A stretch of 64,000 nucleotides of DNA, from the NCBI RefSeq assembly GCF_019429535.1, contig NZ_JAHXZM010000001.1, positions 62,001-126,000 on the forward strand, read 5' to 3'. How positions within the stretch are numbered: position 1 is the stretch's first letter; each line of letters starts with the position of its first letter. This DNA is from Sphingomonas citricola. GTDB lineage: Bacteria > Pseudomonadota > Alphaproteobacteria > Sphingomonadales > Sphingomonadaceae. The notes beneath the pieces were generated by a model. It had not been told where the DNA came from and did no database searches. It saw nothing but the letters and a program-made list of their open reading frames with translations. Shown piece by piece: positions 44,295 through 53,211 of this stretch. Position numbers and translations under genes: made by a program.

Positions 44295-45893
44295 ATGAGT
44301 TTTCCGCATCCCTCCGCGCGCCACCGCCACGCCATGACCGCCGCCGCTATATTGCTCCTGACGGCGGGCGGCGGCGCGGCGGCCCCGGCGCCGCACCGCG
44401 TCGTCGCGGTCGATCCGGCGCGCGTACAGACACCTGCCGACCTGTACGGCGACCTGTTCGTCGCGGTGCAGACGCGGCGCATCTTTCCCGACGGCAAGAC
44501 CTTCGTCGACGCGGTGCCACGCCGCGCGGCGGCGGCGATCATGCGCGACTGGCGCGCGCGCGGCGCGATGGACGATGCGGCATTGCGCGCCTTCGTGCTC
44601 GCGAATTTCGACGTGCCTGGGCTCGCGCCTGCCCCGGCACCCGATACCGGCGGCGGGCGCGTCGCGATGGCGGAGCATATCCGGCGGTTGTGGCCGGTCT
44701 TGACCCGCGCGCCGCTCGCGCCTCCCGCTGGATCGTCCGCGCTCGCGCTGCCGCGCGCCTATGTGGTGCCCGGCGGGCGGTTCCGCGAGATGTATTACTG
44801 GGACAGCTATTTCACGATGCTGGGTCTGAAGGCCGATGGGCAGGGCGCGCTCGTCGACAGCATGATCGACGACTTCGTGTCGCTGATCGAGCGCTACGGC
44901 CATGTGCCGAACGGCACGCGCAGCTACTATCTCAGCCGATCGCAGCCGCCGCTCCTCTACACGATGATGGCGCTGTCACCCGCGACCCATCCGGCCGTCA
45001 AGGCGCGCCGGCTCGCCGCGTTGAAGCGCGAATGGGCCTATTGGACGGTGCCGGAGCGCACCACGACGATGCCCGACGGTTCGACGCTCCAGCATTACTG
45101 GGATGCGCGCCGCACCCCGCGCGACGAATCCTACCGCGAGGATGTCGAGACCGCGCGGACGAGCGGACGCGCGGCGGGGGAGGTGTACCGAAACTTGCGC
45201 GCGGGTGCGGAGAGCGGGTGGGATTTCTCGTCGCGCTGGCTCGCCGACGGGCGGACGCTCGCCACGATCGACACGACGCGGATCGTGCCGGTCGATCTGA
45301 ACAGCCTGCTCTACGGATTGGAGCAGGCGATCGCGCGCGGGTGCGCCGATACGGGCGACACCGACGGCGCGCGCGTCTTCACCGCGCGCGCGGCGGCGCG
45401 GCGGACGGCAGTGGAACGCTGGCTGTGGGACGAGCGCGGCGGGCGCTACGGCGATTACGATAGCGTGCGCGGGCGGCTGCGCGACGGGATGACCGCCGCG
45501 GCGCTTTATCCGCTGTTCACCGCGCTGGCATCGCCCGCACATGCCGCGCGGACGGCAGACGCGACCGAACGGCTGCTGCTAGCACCCAACGGCCTGCGCA
45601 CGACGACGGTGGCAACCGGGCAGCAATGGGACAAACCCAACGGTTGGGCGCCGTTGCAATGGATCGCGGTCGAGGGACTGTCGCGGTACGGCCGCGACTA
45701 CCTCGGGCGCGCGATCGCGCTTCGCTTCGTCGGGACGGTCGAGCGCGAATACCGCGCCTCGGGCAAGCTGTTGGAGAAATACGACGTCGAGGAAAGCCGC
45801 GCGGGCGGCGGGGGCGAATATCCGACGCAGGATGGCTTCGGCTGGACCAACGGCGTCGTCCGCGCGCTGCAGGACCGCTATTCCGCGCGGTAG
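44295..45893 (+). CDS. treA: trehalase, periplasmic glycoside hydrolase family 37
   Basis: A 532-residue trehalase. Both family signatures are present: PGGRFREMYYWDSYF and QWDKPNGWAPLQW, together with the acidic segment ARDLR-type region RNLRAGAESGWDFSSRW. A signal peptide (MTAAAILLLTAGGGAAA) points to the periplasm, where trehalose would be split into glucose. ATG at 44295 gives the start; an internal ATG at 44334 yields a better signal peptide. No trehalose transport gene lies nearby. Convergent with the LysR gene. Confidence 0.94.
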   Translation: MSFPHPSARHRHAMTAAAILLLTAGGGAAAPAPHRVVAVDPARVQTPADLYGDLFVAVQTRRIFPDGKTFVDAVPRRAAAAIMRDWRARGAMDDAALRAFVLANFDVPGLAPAPAPDTGGGRVAMAEHIRRLWPVLTRAPLAPPAGSSALALPRAYVVPGGRFREMYYWDSYFTMLGLKADGQGALVDSMIDDFVSLIERYGHVPNGTRSYYLSRSQPPLLYTMMALSPATHPAVKARRLAALKREWAYWTVPERTTTMPDGSTLQHYWDARRTPRDESYREDVETARTSGRAAGEVYRNLRAGAESGWDFSSRWLADGRTLATIDTTRIVPVDLNSLLYGLEQAIARGCADTGDTDGARVFTARAAARRTAVERWLWDERGGRYGDYDSVRGRLRDGMTAAALYPLFTALASPAHAARTADATERLLLAPNGLRTTTVATGQQWDKPNGWAPLQWIAVEGLSRYGRDYLGRAIALRFVGTVEREYRASGKLLEKYDVEESRAGGGGEYPTQDGFGWTNGVVRALQDRYSAR

Positions 45894-45894
45894 C

Positions 45895-46806
45895 TCAGTC
45901 GCCGGTCAGTTGCGCGCGGTGGCGCGTGACCAGTTCGACCAGCCACGCCCGAAACGCGCGCACGCGGCGCAACTGCCGCGTGTCGCGGTGGGTGACGAGC
46001 CAGAAGGCGCGTGCGATCTCGACCTCGGGCATGACGCGCACCAGCGCGGGGTCCTGCCCGGCGATGAAATGCGGCAGCACGCCCACACCCGCCCCGCTCG
46101 CGATCAGCCGCGCCTGCGCATTGATGCTCGAACTGCGCAACGCCGGGTGCAGATCCGCGTCGATCTCGCGCAGGTAGCGCAATTCGGGTGAGTAGAGCAG
46201 GTCGGGGATATAGCCGATCAGCCGGTGGTCGGCGGCGATCGTCTCGCGCGTCGGACTGCCGTGCCGCTCGAGATAACCACGGCTGGCGTAGAGGCGCAGC
46301 CTGTAATCGGCGAGCTTGCTCGCGACCACCGGCCCCGCGCTCGGCCGCTCGAGCAGCACCGCGACATCGGCTTCGCGCTTCGACGGCGACAGGAAACCCG
46401 AACTCGCCACCAGATCGATCGTCAGCGCGGGGTGGCGACGCGCGAAGTCGTGCAGATGCTCCGCGATCAACCAGGTGCCGAACCCTTCGGACACGCTGAC
46501 GCGCAGCAGCCCCGACAGCGTCTCGCGGTCGCCGTCGCCCGCCCCGCCGATCCGGTCGCCGATACGGTCGGCCGCGCGCTGCATCGTCTCGACCTGCGCG
46601 AGCAGCCGCTCGCCCGCCTCGGTCAGCACCTGCCCCTCGCGCGTCTGCTCGAACAGCGTCGCGCCCAGCCGCGCCTCTAGCCGGCGCAGCCGACGACCGA
46701 TCGTGGTCGCGTCGACCCCGACCTGCGCGGCGGCACGCGCGATCTGCCCGGCGCGCGCGATGGCAAGGAAGTCCTGCAGGTCGCCCCAGGGTACCGGCTG
46801 CATCAT
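45895..46806 (-). CDS. LysR-type regulator, probable regulator of mmsA
   Basis: A 303-residue LysR regulator. The N-terminal winged helix reads WGDLQDFLAIARAGQIARAAAQVGVDATTIGRRLRRLEARLG, followed by the helical linker and an effector-binding domain. It diverges from mmsA, with only 82 bases between the genes; this arrangement is usual where the regulator controls its neighbour. A perfect inverted repeat lies between the two start codons. The inducer is likely a valine-derived CoA intermediate or related compound, which is inference. Confidence 0.9.
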   Translation of the reverse strand: MMQPVPWGDLQDFLAIARAGQIARAAAQVGVDATTIGRRLRRLEARLGATLFEQTREGQVLTEAGERLLAQVETMQRAADRIGDRIGGAGDGDRETLSGLLRVSVSEGFGTWLIAEHLHDFARRHPALTIDLVASSGFLSPSKREADVAVLLERPSAGPVVASKLADYRLRLYASRGYLERHGSPTRETIAADHRLIGYIPDLLYSPELRYLREIDADLHPALRSSSINAQARLIASGAGVGVLPHFIAGQDPALVRVMPEVEIARAFWLVTHRDTRQLRRVRAFRAWLVELVTRHRAQLTGD

Positions 46807-46815
46807 TGCAGGCGG

Positions 46816-46846
46816 ACGTTGCAGATTTGCCGGTTGCCTGCAACGT
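46816..46846. promoter_or_regulatory. candidate LysR operator between the LysR gene and mmsA
   Basis: ACGTTGCAG (46816-46824), 13 bases, CTGCAACGT (46838-46846): a perfect 9-bp inverted repeat. It contains the T-N11-A type core expected of LysR boxes and stands ten bases from the LysR start codon and 42 bases from the mmsA start codon. A related half-site TTGCAGG lies at 46806-46812. Confidence 0.65.
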
Positions 46847-46888
46847 GCATGAGGCGCAGACGGTCGGCCAAGATTTAGGAGAGCGCTA

Positions 46889-48436
46889 ATGCGGTTCATC
46901 GACCACCATATCGTCGGCCATTCGGGCGGCGCGGGTGCGGGGCGTACCGGGGACGTGTACGACCCCAACACGGGCCGCGTGCAGGCGAGCGTCACGCTCG
47001 GCACGCGAGGAGACCTCGACCGCGCGATCGCGGCGGCGCAGGCCGCGCAACCCGCTTGGGCCGCGACCAACCCGCAGCGCCGCGCGCGCGTCATGTTCCG
47101 GTTCAAGGAACTGGTCGAGGCGAACATGGACGAGCTCGCGCACACGCTCTCGTCCGAACACGGCAAGGTGATCGCCGACGCCAAGGGCGATATCCAGCGC
47201 GGGCTCGAGGTGATCGAATTCTGCTGCGGCATCCCGCACGTCCTGAAAGGCGAGTACACGCAGGGCGCCGGGCCGGGCATCGACGTTTATTCGATGCGCC
47301 AGCCGCTCGGCATCGGTGCGGGCATCACGCCGTTCAACTTCCCCGCGATGATTCCGCTGTGGATGTCGGGCGTCGCGATCGCGACCGGCAACGCTTTCAT
47401 CCTGAAACCCAGCGAGCGCGACCCCTCGGTGCCGGTGCGGCTCGCCGAGCTGTTCCGCGAGGCAGGATTGCCCGAGGGCATCCTGCAGGTCGTCCACGGC
47501 GACAAGGAGATGGTCGACGCGATCCTCGATCACCCCGCGATCGCGGCGGTCAGCTTCGTCGGCAGTAGCGACATCGCGCACTACGTCTATCGCCGCGGCG
47601 TCGAGGCGGGGAAGCGCGTCCAGGCGATGGGCGGGGCGAAGAACCACGGCATCGTCATGCCCGACGCCGATCTCGATCAGGTCGTCGCCGATCTGTCGGG
47701 CGCGGCGTTCGGCTCGGCGGGTGAGCGCTGCATGGCGCTGCCGGTCGTGGTGCCGGTCGGCGAGCAGACCGCGGACCGCCTGCGCGAGAAGCTGATCCCC
47801 GCGATCCAAGCGCTGCGCGTCGGCGTGTCGACCGATGCGGAGGCGCATTACGGCCCCGTCGTCAACGCCGCGCACAAGCAACGCGTCGAGAACTGGATCC
47901 AGACCGGCGTCGATGAGGGCGCGGAGCTGGTCGTCGACGGGCGCGGCTTCACGCTCCAGGGGCACGAGGACGGCTTCTTCGTCGGCCCGACTTTGTTCGA
48001 CCGCGTGACGACGGACATGAGCGCGTACAAGGAGGAGATCTTCGGCCCGGTCCTCCAGATCGTGCGCGCGAACACCTTCGAGGAGGCGGTGCGCCTGCCA
48101 AGCGAGCATCAGTACGGCAACGGCGTCGCGATTTTCACCCGCAACGGCCACGCCGCGCGCGAGTTCGCCGCGCGGGTCAATGTCGGCATGGTCGGCATCA
48201 ATGTGCCGATCCCGGTGCCCGTCGCCTATCACACCTTCGGCGGGTGGAAGCGTTCGGCGTTCGGCGACACCAACCAGCACGGCATGGAGGGCGTCAAGTT
48301 CTGGACCAAGGTCAAGACCGTGACGCAGCGCTGGCCCGACGGGTTCGGCATGTCGGGCGGCGATCTGCCGCGCGGCAGCGAGGACGGTGGACCCAGCCGC
48401 ATTCAGGACGCGTTCGTCATCCCGACGATGGGATGA
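46889..48436 (+). CDS. mmsA: CoA-acylating methylmalonate-semialdehyde dehydrogenase
   Basis: A 515-residue aldehyde dehydrogenase of the CoA-acylating MMSDH type. It contains VYDPNTGRVQASVTL, GITPFNFPAMIPLWM and the nucleophile Cys in GSAGERCMALPV. The enzyme converts methylmalonate semialdehyde, NAD and CoA to propionyl-CoA and CO2, the last reaction of valine breakdown. An AGGAGAG site precedes the ATG. The C-terminal 30 residues, with a Gly/Asp-rich stretch, extend past the core. Start of the valine cluster. Confidence 0.95.
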   Translation: MRFIDHHIVGHSGGAGAGRTGDVYDPNTGRVQASVTLGTRGDLDRAIAAAQAAQPAWAATNPQRRARVMFRFKELVEANMDELAHTLSSEHGKVIADAKGDIQRGLEVIEFCCGIPHVLKGEYTQGAGPGIDVYSMRQPLGIGAGITPFNFPAMIPLWMSGVAIATGNAFILKPSERDPSVPVRLAELFREAGLPEGILQVVHGDKEMVDAILDHPAIAAVSFVGSSDIAHYVYRRGVEAGKRVQAMGGAKNHGIVMPDADLDQVVADLSGAAFGSAGERCMALPVVVPVGEQTADRLREKLIPAIQALRVGVSTDAEAHYGPVVNAAHKQRVENWIQTGVDEGAELVVDGRGFTLQGHEDGFFVGPTLFDRVTTDMSAYKEEIFGPVLQIVRANTFEEAVRLPSEHQYGNGVAIFTRNGHAAREFAARVNVGMVGINVPIPVPVAYHTFGGWKRSAFGDTNQHGMEGVKFWTKVKTVTQRWPDGFGMSGGDLPRGSEDGGPSRIQDAFVIPTMG

Positions 48437-48975
48437 GGTGGACGATGGCGCGCGGGTGCTGGGTGGCGATCGGAATGGCGGCAGGGCTCGCCGCCTGCTC
48501 GCCCGGGTCGAACGAGGCGGATTACAACACCGTCCGCGTCGACCCCGCGCAGGCGCGCGCGCAGGCACAGATCGATCGCGCGGCGGCGGCGCAGGGGCCG
48601 CGTGCCGCCGCGCGCAGCGGCCTGCCCGTCGCGACTGCGACGCCGTCCTCGGCCGGCGCGCGTAAGCTGCCGATCGCGTTCCAGGGCTATTGGGGCGCGA
48701 CGCCGGGCGATTGCGCGCTCGCCAACGTCGATGCGGGCGGACGCCTCGCGATCGAGGCCGACCAGTTGCGCTTCTTCCGCAAGCGCGCGCGCGTCGACAC
48801 GTTGCGCGAAGTGTCCGCCAACGAAATCGCGGCGACGCTGTCGTTCAAGGCCGACGACGCGCGCTGGACGCACTCAACCCGGTTCAGCCTCGAGCAGGGC
48901 GGCACACGCTTGCTGCTGGTCGAGCAGGGCGACACCGCGCGTCCGGGGCAGACGATGCGATACCAGCGGTGCTAA
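48433..48975 (+). CDS. lipoprotein of unknown function within the valine cluster
   Basis: A 180-residue protein. The N-terminus carries a signal with lipobox GLAACS (CWVAIGMAAGLAACSPG). A disordered stretch (residues 28-75, Ala/Gln/Arg-rich) is followed by a folded part (AFQGYWGATPGDCALANVDAGG, RWTHSTRFSLEQGG, ending RYQRC). It is a putative outer or periplasmic lipoprotein. Its ATG overlaps the mmsA stop as ATGA. No link of this family with valine use is known to me. Confidence 0.72.
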   Translation: MRWTMARGCWVAIGMAAGLAACSPGSNEADYNTVRVDPAQARAQAQIDRAAAAQGPRAAARSGLPVATATPSSAGARKLPIAFQGYWGATPGDCALANVDAGGRLAIEADQLRFFRKRARVDTLREVSANEIAATLSFKADDARWTHSTRFSLEQGGTRLLLVEQGDTARPGQTMRYQRC

Positions 48976-49009
48976 CAGCACCCACATCCTCAAGCATGAT
49001 AGATCAGCG

Positions 49010-50161
49010 ATGACCGATACCAACCAGTTCGATTTGACCCCCGATCAGCGCGAGATCCAGGAACTCGCGCAGCGCTTCACCGCCGACCGGATCACGCCGT
49101 TCGCCGCCGAGTGGGACGAGACATCGCACTATCCGGTCGACGTGTGGAAGGCGGCGGGCGAACTCGGCTTCGGCGCGATCTATGTCAGCGAGGCATCGGG
49201 TGGCATCGCGCTCGGCCGGCTCGAGGCGGCCCTGGTGATGGAGGCGATGGCCTACGGCTGTCCCGCGACGTCGGCGTTCATCTCGATCCACAACATGGCG
49301 GCGTGGATGATCGACCGGTTCGGGTCGAACGACGTCAAGGCGCGCTATCTGCCGCAGCTCGTCACGATGGAGAAGATCGCGAGCTACTGCCTGACCGAGC
49401 CGGGCTCGGGCTCCGACGCCGCTGCATTGAAGGCGACCGCGCGGCGTGACGGCGATTATTACGTACTGAACGGCACCAAGCAGTTCATCTCGGGCGCCGG
49501 GTACAACGACCTCTACGTCTGCATGGTGCGCACCGGCGAGGAGAAGAGCCGCGGCATCAGCGCGATCGTGGTGGAGAAGGGGACGCCCGGCCTTTCGTTC
49601 GGCGCGTCCGAGAAGAAGCTCGGCTGGAACGCGTCACCGACCGCGCAGGTGATCTTCGAGGATTGCCGCGTGCCCGTCGCCAACTTGGTCGGCGGGGAGG
49701 GCGAGGGGTTCAAGATCGCGATGGCGGGATTGGACGGCGGGCGGCTCAACATCGGCGCGTGTTCGCTGGGCGGTGCGCAGCGCTGCCTCGACGAATCGAT
49801 CCGCTATACCAAGGAACGCCAGCAGTTCGGGCAGCCGGTCGCCGATTTCCAGAACACGCAATTCACCCTCGCCGACATGGCGACCGATCTCGAGGCGTCG
49901 CGCGCGTTGCTGTATCTCGCCGCGGCCAAGGTGACCGCGAACGCGCCCGACAAGTCGCGCTTTTCTGCGATGGCGAAGCGGCTGGCGACCGACAACGGCT
50001 CCTCGATCGTCGACCGCGCGCTGCAATTGCACGGCGGCTACGGCTATCTGCGCGATTATCCGATCGAGCGGTTCTGGCGCGATCTGCGCGTCCACTCGAT
50101 CCTCGAGGGGACCAATCAGGTGATGCGGATGATCGTCGGGCGCGATCTGGTGCGCCAGTGA
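49010..50161 (+). CDS. acyl-CoA dehydrogenase, probable isobutyryl-CoA dehydrogenase
   Basis: A 383-residue FAD enzyme. Core motifs are SYCLTEPGSGSDAAAL, YYVLNGTKQFISG and GLDGGRLNIGACSLGG, and the catalytic Glu is in HSILEGTNQVM. Its place between mmsA and the hydroxyisobutyryl-CoA hydrolase strongly suggests that it oxidises isobutyryl-CoA to methacrylyl-CoA; 2-methylbutyryl-CoA is an alternative. The start at 49010 gives the family N-terminus FDLTPDQREIQELA. The stop overlaps the next start (TGATG). Confidence 0.92.
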   Translation: MTDTNQFDLTPDQREIQELAQRFTADRITPFAAEWDETSHYPVDVWKAAGELGFGAIYVSEASGGIALGRLEAALVMEAMAYGCPATSAFISIHNMAAWMIDRFGSNDVKARYLPQLVTMEKIASYCLTEPGSGSDAAALKATARRDGDYYVLNGTKQFISGAGYNDLYVCMVRTGEEKSRGISAIVVEKGTPGLSFGASEKKLGWNASPTAQVIFEDCRVPVANLVGGEGEGFKIAMAGLDGGRLNIGACSLGGAQRCLDESIRYTKERQQFGQPVADFQNTQFTLADMATDLEASRALLYLAAAKVTANAPDKSRFSAMAKRLATDNGSSIVDRALQLHGGYGYLRDYPIERFWRDLRVHSILEGTNQVMRMIVGRDLVRQ

Positions 50162-51219
50162 TGGAGGGCATGAACGGGGGCACGACCGACGACCTGATCG
50201 TCGAGACCGCGGGCGCGGTCGGGCGCATCCGGCTGAACCGGCCCAAGGCGATCCACGCGCTCAACACCGCGATGTGCGACGGCGTGCTCGCCGCGCTGGA
50301 GGGGTGGCGCACTGACGCGGACGTGCGCGTCGTGACGATCGACCATGCCGAGGGCAGGGGCTTCTGCGCCGGCGGCGACATCCGCATGCTCGCCGACAGC
50401 GGGGCGAGGGACGGCGCGGAGGCGCGGCAGTTCTTCTTCACCGAATATCGCATGAACCACCGGCTGTTCACCTACGCCAAGGTCGTGGTCGCTTTCATGG
50501 ACGGGATCACGATGGGCGGCGGCGTCGGCATCTCGCAACCGTGCCGCTACCGGGTCGCGACCGAGAACACGCGTCTTGCGATGCCCGAGACGGGGATCGG
50601 CTTGTTTCCCGACGTCGGCGGCGGCTGGTATCTGTCACGGCTGCCGGGGCGGATCGGCCAGTATCTCGCGCTGACCGGGCATCGGTTGGACGGTGCGGAA
50701 TGCCACGCGCTCGGCCTCGCGACGCACTATCTGCCCGCTAGCGCGCTGGATGAGGCGAAGGCGCGGATCGCCGAGGGGCCGCAGGCGGTGCTCGACGAAC
50801 TCGCGGTCCCGGCGCGCGAGGCACGCATCCTCGCGCAGCGTGACGCGATCGATCGCCTGTTCGCGTCTGACCGGCTCGAGGAGGTGTTCGCCGCGCTGGA
50901 GGCCGACGCGTCCGACTTCGCGCAAGCAACGCTCGCGACGCTGCGCACCAAATCCCCGCAGACGATGAAGGTGTCGCTTCACCTGCTCAAGGACGGCGCA
51001 ACCATGGCGACCTTCGCCGACGAGATGCGGCAGGAATATGCGGTCGGCAGCCGCGTCGTCCAGCGCCACGACTTTCTGGAGGGCGTGCGCGCGGTGATCG
51101 TCGACAAGGACAATGCGCCCAAATGGGATCCCGCGACCCCCGAGGGCGTCAGCGACCACGTGATCGACCAGATCTTCGCGCCGCTGCCGCAAGACGAGGC
51201 GTGGACGCCGCACGACTGA
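50161..51219 (+). CDS. 3-hydroxyisobutyryl-CoA hydrolase-like enzyme
   Basis: A 352-residue crotonase-fold protein. The segment [41 protein letters not shown], in pieces, is specific to 3-hydroxyisobutyryl-CoA hydrolases, as is the C-terminal helical extension through [16 protein letters not shown]. The enzyme removes CoA from 3-hydroxyisobutyryl-CoA in valine catabolism, keeping methacrylyl-CoA low. The ATG overlaps the stop of the dehydrogenase gene. Confidence 0.93.
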   Translation: MEGMNGGTTDDLIVETAGAVGRIRLNRPKAIHALNTAMCDGVLAALEGWRTDADVRVVTIDHAEGRGFCAGGDIRMLADSGARDGAEARQFFFTEYRMNHRLFTYAKVVVAFMDGITMGGGVGISQPCRYRVATENTRLAMPETGIGLFPDVGGGWYLSRLPGRIGQYLALTGHRLDGAECHALGLATHYLPASALDEAKARIAEGPQAVLDELAVPAREARILAQRDAIDRLFASDRLEEVFAALEADASDFAQATLATLRTKSPQTMKVSLHLLKDGATMATFADEMRQEYAVGSRVVQRHDFLEGVRAVIVDKDNAPKWDPATPEGVSDHVIDQIFAPLPQDEAWTPHD

Positions 51220-51239
51220 ATTCCGAGGAGTTTTCCGAC

Positions 51240-52016
51240 ATGGCCGAGTACGAAACCATCCTGGTCGAGCAGCGCGGGCGCGTGACGCTCGTCACGCTCA
51301 ACCGCCCGCAGGCGCTGAACGCGCTCAACAGCCAAGTGCTTGCCGACCTGCTCGCCGCCTTTGCCGCGTTCGACGCCGACGCGTCGCAAGGGTGCGCGGT
51401 GCTGACGGGCAGCGAGAAGGCGTTCGCCGCCGGCGCCGACATCAAGGAGATGCAGGCGCAGGGCTTCGCCGACATGTACGGCGGCAATTTCTTCGGCGGG
51501 TACGAGCGGCTGACGCAGACGCGTAAACCCATCATCGCCGCGGTCGCGGGCTATGCGCTGGGCGGCGGGTGCGAACTCGCGATGATGTGCGACTTCATCC
51601 TCGCGGCGGATACGGCCAAGTTTGGCCAGCCCGAGATCAAGCTGGCGGTATCGCCCGGGATGGGCGGGTCGCAGCGACTGACCCGCGCGGTCGGCAAGGC
51701 GAAGGCGATGGAGATGTGCCTGACCGGCCGCATGATGGACGCCGCCGAGGCCGAGCGCGCCGGCCTCGTCAGCCGCGTCGTTCCTGCCGCCGATCTGGTT
51801 GAGGAGGCGGTGAAGACCGCAGGCGTCATCGCAGGCATGGCGCCGCTCGCCGTCATCGCGAACAAGGAAATGGTCAACGCCGCGTTCGAGACCGGGCTGG
51901 CGCAGGGTGTCCAGTTCGAGCGGCGGCTGTTCCACGGCCTGTTCGGCACCGCCGACCAGAAGGAAGGCATGAGCGCCTTCGTCGAGAAGCGTCAGGGCAA
52001 CTGGTCGGGCAAGTGA
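51240..52016 (+). CDS. enoyl-CoA hydratase
   Basis: A 258-residue crotonase. The oxyanion holes are in [11 protein letters not shown] and [16 protein letters not shown], with active-site Glu in [20 protein letters not shown]. In this cluster it probably hydrates methacrylyl-CoA; a broad short-chain role is equally possible. A GAGGAG-type site lies upstream of the ATG. It starts 20 bases after the hydrolase gene and is followed by a 210-base gap before mmsB. Confidence 0.93.
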   Translation: MAEYETILVEQRGRVTLVTLNRPQALNALNSQVLADLLAAFAAFDADASQGCAVLTGSEKAFAAGADIKEMQAQGFADMYGGNFFGGYERLTQTRKPIIAAVAGYALGGGCELAMMCDFILAADTAKFGQPEIKLAVSPGMGGSQRLTRAVGKAKAMEMCLTGRMMDAAEAERAGLVSRVVPAADLVEEAVKTAGVIAGMAPLAVIANKEMVNAAFETGLAQGVQFERRLFHGLFGTADQKEGMSAFVEKRQGNWSGK

Positions 52017-52226
52017 CGATCTCGCCCTCGCCCCTGCAAGGGGAGAGGGTTGCGCAGACTTGGCAGCTCGCTGCCTAGTCGAAGCTGGGTAAGGGGTAGG
52101 TGGTCACGTAGCGATCACGCGAGCCTGTGGCTCGCTCTCCCTTTTCCGGCACGACCCGCGATCGGCCGGCACGCCGGCCCGTTGCGGTTTTCCCCTCTCA
52201 CGAGGGGTCAAGGAGAGGACGAGATA
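52017..52226. repeat. REP-like palindromic intergenic segment in the valine cluster
   Basis: This gap has no ORF. It contains CCCTCGCCCCTGCAAGGGGA, then a second palindrome around GGCCGGC-AC-GCCGGCC, and ends CCCCTCTCACGAGGGG. The GC-rich C/T and G/A runs resemble the inverted repeat at 42272-42372, so it is likely to be a member of the same class of dispersed intergenic element. The last bases supply the mmsB ribosome binding site AAGGAGAGG. Confidence 0.6.
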
Positions 52227-53102
52227 ATGGCACGCGTCGGTTTCATCGGACTGGGCAACATGGGCGGCGGGATGGCCGCGAACCTCGCGAAGGCGGGGCA
52301 TGACGTCCACGCCTTCGACCTGTCGGCGGATGCGCTCGACAAGGCGAGGGCCGCCGGCTGCCTGCCCGTCGGCTCGGCACGCGAGGCGGCGGAAGGCGCG
52401 GAGGCGATCATCACCATGCTGCCCGCCGGCACCCACGTCGAGCAGGTCTACCGCGAGAGCGTGTTCGACGCCGCACCCCCCTCGGCAGTGCTGATCGATT
52501 CGTCGACGATCGACGTCGCGACCGCACGGCGCGTCGCGGAGGCGGCAACCGCGCGCGGGCTGCTCGCGGTCGATGCGCCGGTGTCGGGCGGGATCGCGGC
52601 GGCGAACGCGGGGACGCTCACCTTCATGGTCGGCGGCAGCGACGCCGCGGTCGCGGACGCGAAGCCATTTCTCGACGCGATGGCGAAATCGGTCTTCCAC
52701 GTCGGCGCGAGCGGCGCGGGGCAGGCGGTCAAGATGTGCAACAACCTCGTCCTCGCCTCGACGATGATCGCGACGTGCGAGGCGTTCGCGCTGGCGCAGA
52801 AGCTCGGGCTCGACCCACAGGCGTTCTACGACGTCGGAAGCGTCTCGACCGCGCAGAGCTGGTCGATGACGTCCTATTGCCCGGTACCCGGCGTCGGCCC
52901 GGAGAGCCCGGCCGATCGCGGTTACCAAGGCGGGTTCGCGACCGCGCTGATGCTCAAGGATCTGCGGCTCGCAATGGCCGCCGCGGCGGACGCGGGCGCC
53001 GACGTGCCGATGGGGACGCGCGCGAAGGAATTGTACGAGGCATTCGCGGATGCGGGCGAGGGTGCGACCGACTTCTCGGGGATCATCAAGACCTTCGGCT
53101 GA
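52227..53102 (+). CDS. mmsB: 3-hydroxyisobutyrate dehydrogenase
   Basis: A 291-residue beta-hydroxyacid dehydrogenase. The cofactor motif is FIGLGNMGGGMAANL, the substrate loop DAPVSGGIAAANAGTLTFMVGG, and the catalytic Lys GQAVKMCNN. It oxidises 3-hydroxyisobutyrate to methylmalonate semialdehyde, which MmsA uses, completing the pathway. A strong AAGGAGAGG site precedes the ATG. It is separated from the preceding gene by a REP-like gap but lies in the same direction. Confidence 0.94.
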   Translation: MARVGFIGLGNMGGGMAANLAKAGHDVHAFDLSADALDKARAAGCLPVGSAREAAEGAEAIITMLPAGTHVEQVYRESVFDAAPPSAVLIDSSTIDVATARRVAEAATARGLLAVDAPVSGGIAAANAGTLTFMVGGSDAAVADAKPFLDAMAKSVFHVGASGAGQAVKMCNNLVLASTMIATCEAFALAQKLGLDPQAFYDVGSVSTAQSWSMTSYCPVPGVGPESPADRGYQGGFATALMLKDLRLAMAAAADAGADVPMGTRAKELYEAFADAGEGATDFSGIIKTFG

Positions 53103-53153
53103 GGCGCGCCCGGATCGGGCATAATCCTCGTTGCGCTGCCCGCGAATCGCGCT

Positions 53154-53174
53154 ATCCTCACCGATGGAGAGGAT
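53154..53174. promoter_or_regulatory. short inverted repeat before the TetR gene
   Basis: ATCCTC (53154-53159) and GAGGAT (53169-53174) flank nine bases, about 40 bases before the TetR start. TetR proteins often bind near-palindromes of this length by their own gene, but six matched bases could occur by chance. Confidence 0.3.
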
Positions 53175-53211
53175 GCCACAACGGCACCGACAGTGAGGGC
53201 GAGAACAGGGG

